DNA of 5,137 nucleotides from Bacillota bacterium (lineage in GTDB: Bacteria > Bacillota > Clostridia > Acetivibrionales > DSM-1351): positions 1 through 5,137 of the forward strand of contig JAEZIV010000446.1 of assembly GCA_023436515.1 (NCBI GenBank), read 5' to 3'. A program made the position numbers and the translations under genes. Below, in pieces: positions 1 to 4,717 of this stretch (positions within the stretch are counted from its first letter, which is position 1; every line of letters starts with the position of its first letter). The notes under the pieces were generated by a model. It saw only the letters and a list, made by a program, of their open reading frames with translations, searched no databases and was not told the origin of the DNA.

Positions 1-239
1 CGATAGAATTACTTGCAGATATAATGCAGCTATCTCAAAAATTAGTCACGGTAATAAAAAAGGTATATGCTCCAGATGGATATAGCATAATGCAAAACGG
101 GGGAGAATTTAATGACATTGGACATTACCATTTACACGTATTCCCTCGGTATAGAAATGATGGTTTTGGTTGGACATATTCAAATGAAAAATTTGCAGTA
201 ACGAAGGAAATTGCTAATAAAATTAAAAATATTTTGTGA
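1..239 (+). CDS. HIT (histidine triad) family protein, C-terminal part, 5' end outside window
   Basis: The frame is already open at the left edge (first complete codon at 3), so the ATG at 24 is probably internal and the start lies outside the window. The visible 78 residues end in the histidine triad signature HYHLHVF at 123-143, preceded by a conserved Gly and followed by PRY; this is the H-x-H-x-H-x-x catalytic motif. In the family the central His attacks the alpha-phosphate of nucleotide substrates (dinucleoside polyphosphates, AMP-lysine or other AMP conjugates), and the enzymes are small soluble homodimers. The upstream N-G motif (residues NGG just before the triad) also fits the fold. 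The tail after the triad, about 30 residues with a Gly-Phe-Gly-Trp patch, is normal for bacterial HIT proteins, so the C-terminus looks intact. The family call is firm; the substrate is unknown. A terminator-like element follows at 271-301. Confidence 0.88.
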   Translation, partial: IELLADIMQLSQKLVTVIKKVYAPDGYSIMQNGGEFNDIGHYHLHVFPRYRNDGFGWTYSNEKFAVTKEIANKIKNIL

Positions 240-269
240 TAGAAATTGCAATGCATATATCAAATTCTA

Positions 270-384
270 ACCGCACATTCAGTCAAAGGATTTGCGTTTT
301 TATGTCCGCATTTCGATCCCAATTTAAATAGACAGCGGCAGAAATTGAAGGAAAGACGGGAATTTGAAAACGGAATAGTGCGGT
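270..384. repeat. Long-range inverted repeat enclosing a ~90-base spacer
   Basis: ACCGCACATTC at 270-280 is complementary to GAATAGTGCGGT at 373-384 with one unpaired A (377), giving 11 pairs. Just inside, CGTTTT at 295-300 pairs with AAAACG at 367-372. The enclosed DNA is richer in G and C than its flanks and also offers a small TCCGC/GCGG pairing (305-309 with 335-338). The plus-strand frame 243-386 stays open and would encode a basic, charged peptide ending in FENGIVR, but it lacks a convincing start codon and ribosome site. This could be a MITE-like or insertion remnant, a structured RNA, or a decayed gene end; the sequence does not decide between them. Confidence 0.4.
271..301 (+). terminator. 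Weak terminator-like element after the HIT gene
   Basis: CGCA at 273-276 can pair with TGCG at 293-296, followed directly by five T (297-301). The stem is short and the loop long, so on its own it would be a poor intrinsic terminator. It is listed because it matches the better terminator at 775-810 in plan: the 11 bases CCGCACATTCA are identical in both (271-281 and 777-787), followed by 10-11 variable bases, TGCG, a T-run and ATG. It lies 32 bases after the HIT stop codon. Confidence 0.35.
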
Positions 385-398
385 AACATGATTGAAAC

Positions 399-427
399 TT
401 GACTAAGCTAGATTCCAAAAATAATAT
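399..427 (+). promoter_or_regulatory. Predicted sigma-A-type promoter for the small membrane protein
   Basis: The -35 box TTGACT (399-404, 5 of 6 consensus bases) and the -10 box TAATAT (422-427, 4 of 6) are separated by exactly 17 bases. Transcription would start near 433-435, giving a leader of about 60 bases before the GTG at 495. Confidence 0.55.
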
Positions 428-431
428 TACT

Positions 432-443
432 TTACATATGTAA
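432..443. promoter_or_regulatory. 12-base perfect palindrome over the predicted transcription start (candidate operator)
   Basis: TTACATATGTAA is its own reverse complement. It begins four bases after the predicted -10 box, so a dimeric repressor bound here would block the promoter at 399-427. Operators placed over the start point are common, but no regulator is encoded in the window, and AT-rich DNA makes some palindromes by chance. Confidence 0.4.
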
Positions 444-447
444 TAAA

Positions 448-463
448 TTAGATAAGCATCTAA
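448..463 (+). promoter_or_regulatory. Leader hairpin upstream of the small membrane protein
   Basis: TTAGAT (448-453) and ATCTAA (458-463) form a 6-pair stem closed by a 4-base loop (AAGC). The hairpin sits in the predicted 5' leader, 18 bases before the ribosome site at 482. No T-run follows, so it is not a terminator; it could stabilise the message or be chance. Confidence 0.3.
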
Positions 464-494
464 AAATATAAAGTTCTTACTGGAGGTGGCGACA

Positions 495-767
495 GTGAAG
501 AATAAAAAACTGAAAATTTTAATTATATTGACTTTTACCATGTGCTTTTTCATTTTATTGCCTAGTACTGCTGGATATATAAAAGAGCAATATATTTATG
601 GAGATGTAGGAACGGCAACATGGATAGAAACGTGGGAAGCAAGGATATATATGTTACAACGGGGTGGAGAGATTGGAGTATTCATTCTTAAGGTTCTGGT
701 TATAAACTCATTTGTAGCAGCATGTATAACATTAGTAATTACTTCATTTATAAAAGTTAGATCATAA
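495..767 (+). CDS. Small two-helix membrane protein of unknown function (90 aa)
   Basis: I chose the GTG at 495 because a strong ribosome site, GGAGG at 482-486, lies 8 bases upstream. An in-frame GTG at 486 would overlap that site and add only three residues. The protein starts with a basic stretch (KNKKLK), then a first hydrophobic segment at about residues 6-25 (ILIILTFTMCFFILLP), a loop of about 30 residues rich in aromatic and acidic positions (Tyr-Ile-Tyr-Gly-Asp and Trp-Ile-Glu-Thr-Trp-Glu), and a second hydrophobic segment at about residues 59-84, ending in a short basic tail (KVRS). By the positive-inside rule both ends face the cytoplasm and the loop faces outward. It has its own promoter, leader and terminator and so looks like a single-gene unit. 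I recognise no family. A ribosome site, promoter and terminator all fitting this frame support a real gene. Confidence 0.7.
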   Translation: MKNKKLKILIILTFTMCFFILLPSTAGYIKEQYIYGDVGTATWIETWEARIYMLQRGGEIGVFILKVLVINSFVAACITLVITSFIKVRS

Positions 768-774
768 TCATTAC

Positions 775-810
775 TGCCGCACATTCAATAAACGTTATGC
801 GGTATTTTTT
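775..810 (+). terminator. Intrinsic terminator after the small membrane protein
   Basis: TGCCGCA (775-781) pairs with TGCGGTA (798-804) through one G-T pair, and six T follow immediately (805-810). Inside it, ATAA (788-791) can pair with TTAT (795-798) around a 3-base loop, leaving CATTCA as a one-sided bulge if both stems form. It begins 8 bases after the stop codon of the gene at 495-767. It shares CCGCACATTCA with the element at 271-301. Confidence 0.7.
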
Positions 811-852
811 ATGCAGTTAGGACGGGATATAAGAAAACTGCGACTTATAAAT

Positions 853-1005
853 TTAGTGTGATAATATTTTCTTAATTACTTTATGCATACTCATGAATAT
901 TTTTAAAAATTGAATTTTTGAGCCGATGAATGTAACTAATCTATGCAAGATTACCCCAATTAGAATATAGTAAATTATTATTAGTGTGAAACTGAATATT
1001 AGCAT
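853..1005 (-). CDS. Doubtful small membrane ORF (50 aa, possibly up to 94 aa)
   Basis: The minus-strand frame ends with TAA at 853-855. The ATG at 1005 is preceded by AGAGGTG about 10 bases upstream, a plausible ribosome site, and gives a 50-residue peptide with one strongly hydrophobic N-terminal segment (about residues 2-21) and a basic C-terminus (HKVIKKILSH). The same frame stays open to a GTG at 1137, adding a second hydrophobic segment and three Cys, but that start has no visible ribosome site. A perfect minus-strand TATAAT (plus coordinates 1164-1169) lies 26 bases upstream of that GTG, without a good -35 box. The region is extremely AT-rich, and AT-rich DNA yields hydrophobic frames by chance, so this may not be a gene. 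Apart from this ORF and the promoter at 1145-1173, I see nothing coding between 811 and 1265. Confidence 0.27.
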   Translation of the reverse strand: MLIFSFTLIIIYYILIGVILHRLVTFIGSKIQFLKIFMSMHKVIKKILSH

Positions 1006-1144
1006 TATGACCAATACACCTCTTTCAATTTCAGTTATTATAATAATACAACAAAATATCAATAATGGGAATAAATTACTAAAATAACGATTCAGATGGC
1101 AATTGTTTTTACAACAAATATATATTCTAAATTTCACATGAATC

Positions 1145-1173
1145 TTGACGAAACTAAGTTAGGATTATAGTAT
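1145..1173 (+). promoter_or_regulatory. Predicted promoter for the acetyltransferase gene
   Basis: TTGACG (1145-1150, 5 of 6) and TAGTAT (1168-1173, 4 of 6) are separated by 17 bases. Transcription would start near 1180, leaving a leader of about 85 bases before the GTG at 1266. A perfect minus-strand -10 box, TATAAT (1164-1169), overlaps this site. Confidence 0.42.
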
Positions 1174-1265
1174 TTATTGAGTGCGCTTGTTGCATTTCTT
1201 TGATTTGATAATTCAGAGCGTATCCAATGAAGAGCATAATTCATAAATGAAAGGTATCTAAGAGA

Positions 1266-1781
1266 GTGAGTATTGAAAGAATTGTTTCAGATAGATTGCT
1301 TCTTGTCCCCTTTACACTTGATATTGCTTCCAACATTTTGGAAGGGAACATTGGTGTATTGGAAAGCTTAGGATTAAAAACAGATAAAAACTGGCCTGAT
1401 AATGAAAGTCTCGAAACATTGCCCAAAATAATTAAGAATCTCCAATTAGTAAAGGAGCCAACGGGGTTCGAATCCTGGATGATAGTAAAGCGGGATAATA
1501 TGTTGGTTATTGGTGATGCAGGTTTTAAAGGAAGACCTAATGCAAATGGAGAGGTTGATATAGGTTATTCCATTATTGAGAAAGAACAGAATAGAGGGTA
1601 TGGCTTGGAGACAGCAAAAAGCCTGGTTGATTGGGCGTTTTTACAGCAGGAAGTAAAACATATTACAGCTAGCTGCTTAATAAAAAATATAGCATCTGGA
1701 AAGATTCTAGAAAAAATCGGTATGTTCGAAATATCAAGGGATGAAGAGATGATATATTGGAGGCTATCTAAAAAATTGTAA
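1266..1781 (+). CDS. GNAT-family N-acetyltransferase, RimJ/RimL type (171 aa)
   Basis: This protein should transfer the acetyl group of acetyl-CoA to an amine in the cytoplasm. The opening ERIVSDRLLLVPF is the usual first strand of the RimJ/RimL-like (Acetyltransf_3) branch. Strand 4 is at about residues 95-103 (GEVDIGYSI). The acetyl-CoA pyrophosphate-binding loop is Q108-N-R-G-Y-G113, followed by helix LETAKSLVDWAF, and motif B is N141-I-A-S-G-K-I-L-E-K-I-G-M. The length is typical and no motif is missing. I chose GTG at 1266 because it gives the expected N-terminus; AAAGG at 1250-1254 lies 11 bases upstream, a slightly long spacing. The stop codon overlaps by one base the next ORF at 1781. 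Family members acetylate ribosomal-protein N-termini, antibiotics or small metabolites; the sequence does not say which substrate applies. Confidence 0.88.
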   Translation: MSIERIVSDRLLLVPFTLDIASNILEGNIGVLESLGLKTDKNWPDNESLETLPKIIKNLQLVKEPTGFESWMIVKRDNMLVIGDAGFKGRPNANGEVDIGYSIIEKEQNRGYGLETAKSLVDWAFLQQEVKHITASCLIKNIASGKILEKIGMFEISRDEEMIYWRLSKKL

Positions 1782-2038
1782 TGAGCTTTCAAAAAAGTGT
1801 AGTATTGACTCCTGTTGATCCCAGCTTTCAAAGTGTCACATTAAAGTTATATTACCGAACCAGGGTACTAAAGGTTAATGAGTATATATCACTATTAAAT
1901 ACCTATTCAGATCACAGAGCAATGAACCAGGACGACAGTATAAATTTGGAAAATGAGATTTCAAATGTGATCAGCAGCTTTGTTGGTGAGATTGATATTG
2001 ACGATACAATGGATTTATACCTGGGAATTAAACCCTAA
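1781..2038 (+). CDS. C-terminal remnant of a class I SAM-dependent methyltransferase (85 aa)
   Basis: The ORF resembles the end of a group of class I SAM-dependent methyltransferases related to trans-aconitate methyltransferase. Key stretches are LYYRTRVLKVNEYISLLNTYSDHR (about residues 23-46: the conserved Tyr/Trp-Tyr-Arg, the E-Y-I-x-L-L and the T-Y-S-D-H block) and a closing helix-strand unit ending in DLYLGIKP. Intact members are about 250 residues long; the Rossmann core with the E/DxGxGxG SAM-binding motif is entirely absent, and the frame is closed by a stop at 1769-1771, inside the acetyltransferase gene. The product therefore cannot bind SAM in the usual way. The ATG shares one base with the acetyltransferase stop (TAATG), with GGAGG at 1759-1763, a long 17 bases upstream, so translation would depend on coupling. 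It is most likely a deletion remnant; a reused small protein is possible. The family match is from memory of the motif pattern. Confidence 0.62.
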   Translation: MSFQKSVVLTPVDPSFQSVTLKLYYRTRVLKVNEYISLLNTYSDHRAMNQDDSINLENEISNVISSFVGEIDIDDTMDLYLGIKP

Positions 2039-2055
2039 TTCTCAAGGCGACATAA

Positions 2056-2227
2056 TATGGGGCATTAATATATGATTATGCCCTCTATAATCATGCTATT
2101 CAATAAATTCAGAGCATAGGCTTAACACTAAATCAATCCATCATAATAATCTCATTTTAAAAAGTAGACATAAATAAAAATTCCACTTGTAGAATAAACT
2201 GTAAAGTGTAAGTGTGAATGCCCCATA
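2056..2227. repeat. 11-base perfect inverted repeat bounding a 172-base non-coding segment
   Basis: TATGGGGCATT (2056-2066) and AATGCCCCATA (2217-2227) are exact reverse complements. They frame an AT-rich segment with no ORF of note, which also holds the hairpins at 2060-2094. No matching direct duplication flanks them, so a MITE-like element is only a possibility; a pair of regulator sites or a long-range RNA pairing are alternatives. With 2228-2350 (nested dyad and promoter) this accounts for the 312-base gap between 2039 and 2350. Confidence 0.45.
2060..2094 (+). promoter_or_regulatory. Two mutually exclusive hairpins downstream of the methyltransferase remnant
   Basis: Hairpin A pairs GGGCAT (2060-2065) plus AAT (2067-2069) with ATT-ATGCCC (2075-2083) around a 5-base loop, 9 pairs with one bulged T. 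Hairpin B pairs ATGATTAT (2072-2079) with ATAATCAT (2087-2094), 8 perfect pairs around a 7-base loop. They share 2072-2083 and cannot coexist. Hairpin A starts 21 bases after the stop at 2038 and may serve as the 3' end of the acetyltransferase transcript, but no T-run follows either hairpin, so it is not a classical intrinsic terminator. Confidence 0.4.
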
Positions 2228-2266
2228 CTTAAATAATTCTTAGCTTATTTTTAAGAAAATGTTAAG
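2228..2266. promoter_or_regulatory. Nested dyad upstream of the operon promoter (candidate regulator site)
   Basis: An inner inverted repeat, TTCTTA (2237-2242) and TAAGAA (2252-2257), is nested in an outer one, CTTAA (2228-2232) and TTAAG (2262-2266). The dyad ends about 34 bases before the -10 box at 2300, that is, just upstream of the polymerase footprint, where activators often bind. The composition is very AT-rich, so chance is not excluded. Confidence 0.3.
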
Positions 2267-2296
2267 AGTCTGTAACTATGTCTCAAATCCATTATA

Positions 2297-2305
2297 TGGT
2301 ATAAT
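2297..2305 (+). promoter_or_regulatory. Extended -10 promoter of the ABC operon
   Basis: A perfect TATAAT (2300-2305) is preceded by TG at 2297-2298, the extended -10 motif (TGnTATAAT) that lets sigma-A polymerase work without a good -35 box. No convincing -35 hexamer lies 16-18 bases upstream. Transcription would start near 2312, leaving a leader of about 40 bases before the ATG at 2351. Confidence 0.6.
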
Positions 2306-2350
2306 GTGAAGGGTTAATAAGAGCTACTAAAGATAGAAAGAGAGAGTCAA

Positions 2351-4717
2351 ATGAAGAAAAGTATAAAAATATTTGCTTTACCGCTTTTAATTCTTCTTGC
2401 AGTATTCTGGGGGTTCCCAATCCAAGCTGAACAGGCAAGTCAACTCGATGTAAAAATTTCAGTAGGATTTAATGGCGTATATAAAATAGGCTATTCTACT
2501 CCGGTAAATCTTACTATCAAGAATAATGGCAAGGATATTAACGGAGAGGTTGAAATTCGTGTACCTAGTTCTCCAGGCAAATATATGAGTTACGTGAAGC
2601 CCATAAGCTTACAGAAGGGGTCTGAAAAAGCCATTACAATCAGTATCCCCATTGGGAATGACAACAGAAATAAGTACACAGTAAATATCTATGATGCCGG
2701 TGACCTTGTGTATGAAGACAGTATAACAACCCTGCCCTCCAATAATGTCACGAATTTCATCGGAATTCTTAGTGATGATTTTGACAGCCTTTCCTATATA
2801 AATAAGGTTCCTGCTCCGACTGGTGTTTCGTTGGTAACAAAAAATATAAAGCTTGATGAAAAAAATTTCCCTGAGGAAATATTTGCTCTGGATGCTTTTA
2901 ATGTAATTGTAATAAATGATTTTGATACTTCCAGATTTTCGAAGACACAATATGATAATTTAAAGCAATGGGTTAAAAATGGTGGAACCTTAATCCTTGG
3001 AACAGGGTCTAAATATAATAAGACACTGTCAATTTTTAAGGATAATTTTATTGAAGGCTCCCAGGGTAGTGTTAAGGAAATATCAACATCAAAAATATAT
3101 GAGTTGGGTACAAACGGTGATAACAGGAATGAGGCAAAGGTTGATATCCTGACTTTAAAAATTAAAGATAGTAGGGTTATATTAGAAGATAAAAATGAAA
3201 ATCTGGTACAAGCATTGTCAATAGGTAAAGGGGTAGTAGGTATTATGTCCTTTGACCTTGGAAAAGCTCCATTTATTAATTGGTCCAACAATACCATTTT
3301 TATGGAAAGATTACTGGCAAGTATTAATCCACTACTAAATAATTCCGGCAGTATTAGTGGATATCAACAGAATTTGAGAAATAACAGGTATGGTATACAG
3401 GAGACTGTAACTCAGTTTTCTGAAATGGCTACAGCCAGAACCTCCAGTTATTATATAGTCTTATTTATATATATACTTGTTGTAGCTCCTATCAGTTATT
3501 TTGTACTTAAGAAGTTGGACCGGCGGGAGTGGATGTGGCTGACAGTTCCTGTTATCGCATTAGTTTTTGGTTTAGCAGTATATATAACCGGCTCTGGTAC
3601 AAGGTTGAGTAAGGTTACTGCAAACATGGTGTCCTATGTTAATCTTGACAAAAAAGGAAATGCTTCAATTGAAACTTTTGCCGGAATATTCAATACAAAC
3701 AGAGCAAAGGTAAGGATAACCGGAGGCAATGGAGAAAAACTATTACCTGTATCGGATAATTATTATTCAGATCAGCCTGACAAGAAGGAAGTACAGGAGG
3801 CTAAGATATATCCCGGCGAAAACGGCGGTATTGAATATACCAACAGCAGCCTCCTCGAAACTAAGATTCTTCAGGTACAGACTAAAGTAGAAGATATTGG
3901 GAAGCTTGAAACAAATATAAAATTAAATATCCGCAGAATAAGCGGAACTATTACTAATTCTACGGTAATGGATTTAAAGGATTGTATAATACTAATGCCT
4001 GAAGGGTATTACAAAATCCCAAGCATAAAAAAGGGGGAAACTGTAAATCTGGATAATGTGAGTTACACTTCTTACAATGGTGTTTATGACATGATTAACA
4101 ATGAGTTTTTTAACACCTCGTATAGTTCCGGTAACTCTGTAGATAAAGACAGGAGTATGGACTTAAGGCAAGAGGGTACTATCCTGCAAAGATTATACGA
4201 TTATGGTAATTCCCCAATTGAAGGTATCAAATTTATAGGTTTCTCAAAAACACCGATTAACAATGCTTTATTAGTAAATGGAGTGGAAACTAAGAAAAAT
4301 GAAAGAAACGTACTTATTGCACCGTTGGATGTGAGCTTCGCTGAAGGAGATAAAGTTGAGTACCCCATTGGCTTTATTCCATATGAGGTTGTTAATAATT
4401 CTTACCTGACCTATGATATGATGAACAAAAGGCTCTATGGGAATGGATATGCAGAAATTATGTTCAAATTGGATAGAGAAATGCTGGTAGATGAGATTGA
4501 GATCAGTATATCTACTATGTTTTCCAAAGCAGCGAGTACCAGTTATAGCATTTACAATATTTCAACACAGGAATTTGACCCTATACAGTCAATCACTATA
4601 AGGGGAGAGGCCCTAAAGGATTATTTGTCCTCCGACAATACCGTCAAAATAAAGCTGGAAGTTACTGATGGTGATGTAGCTATACCTCAGATGTCTGCAA
4701 AAGGGAGGGTTAAATAA
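2351..4717 (+). CDS. Secreted/membrane-anchored partner protein of an ABC transporter, GATase1-like region plus membrane hairpin (788 aa)
   Basis: The ATG at 2351 follows a purine-rich weak ribosome site (GAAAGAGAGAG) and gives a proper signal peptide: KKSIK, a hydrophobic core, and likely cleavage after A26 (IQA|EQAS). There is no lipobox. Residues about 32-130 look like an all-beta domain of the CARDB/Ig kind (the S-x-P-V-N-L-T-I-K-N-N-G pattern is typical). Residues about 135-325 look like a GATase1/GldG-like alpha/beta region (DAFNVIVINDFDTSRFS, then LKQWVKNGGTLILGTG, then GKGVVGIMSFDLGKAPF). Two membrane helices, about 367-386 and 395-414, flank a basic loop (KKLDRREW), so both large parts lie outside the cell membrane. 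The C-terminal 370 residues are beta-rich and unrecognised. The only Cys is C545, so no amidotransferase-type nucleophile exists. The stop overlaps the ABC ATPase start by one base. Inference: an extracytoplasmic subunit or regulator of that transporter; the substrate is unknown. Confidence 0.85.
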   Translation: MKKSIKIFALPLLILLAVFWGFPIQAEQASQLDVKISVGFNGVYKIGYSTPVNLTIKNNGKDINGEVEIRVPSSPGKYMSYVKPISLQKGSEKAITISIPIGNDNRNKYTVNIYDAGDLVYEDSITTLPSNNVTNFIGILSDDFDSLSYINKVPAPTGVSLVTKNIKLDEKNFPEEIFALDAFNVIVINDFDTSRFSKTQYDNLKQWVKNGGTLILGTGSKYNKTLSIFKDNFIEGSQGSVKEISTSKIYELGTNGDNRNEAKVDILTLKIKDSRVILEDKNENLVQALSIGKGVVGIMSFDLGKAPFINWSNNTIFMERLLASINPLLNNSGSISGYQQNLRNNRYGIQETVTQFSEMATARTSSYYIVLFIYILVVAPISYFVLKKLDRREWMWLTVPVIALVFGLAVYITGSGTRLSKVTANMVSYVNLDKKGNASIETFAGIFNTNRAKVRITGGNGEKLLPVSDNYYSDQPDKKEVQEAKIYPGENGGIEYTNSSLLETKILQVQTKVEDIGKLETNIKLNIRRISGTITNSTVMDLKDCIILMPEGYYKIPSIKKGETVNLDNVSYTSYNGVYDMINNEFFNTSYSSGNSVDKDRSMDLRQEGTILQRLYDYGNSPIEGIKFIGFSKTPINNALLVNGVETKKNERNVLIAPLDVSFAEGDKVEYPIGFIPYEVVNNSYLTYDMMNKRLYGNGYAEIMFKLDREMLVDEIEISISTMFSKAASTSYSIYNISTQEFDPIQSITIRGEALKDYLSSDNTVKIKLEVTDGDVAIPQMSAKGRVK

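Noticed and set aside
260..553. Minus-strand ORF of 97 codons with several Cys at its C-terminal end
   Set aside because: It overlaps the start of the well-supported plus-strand gene at 495, crosses that gene's promoter and leader, and matches no recognisable family.
813..841. Inverted repeat GCAGTT/AACTGC as a second terminator
   Set aside because: Only six pairs around a 17-base loop and no T-run on either strand; the real terminator is immediately upstream at 775-810.
1462..1478. GGTTCGAATCC, identical to the consensus T-arm of a tRNA, inside the acetyltransferase gene
   Set aside because: The flanking stem pairs only partly, and no acceptor, D or anticodon arm lies upstream; the bases are ordinary codons of an intact GNAT frame. 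A tRNA or attachment site is not supported.
1565..1831. Minus-strand ORF of 88 codons across the acetyltransferase/methyltransferase junction
   Set aside because: It lies opposite conserved GNAT motifs and has no ribosome site or recognisable product.
2609..3297. Two long minus-strand open frames opposite the 788-residue gene
   Set aside because: They are antisense shadows of a gene with a signal peptide, domain structure and membrane helices; their translations show no coherent domain.
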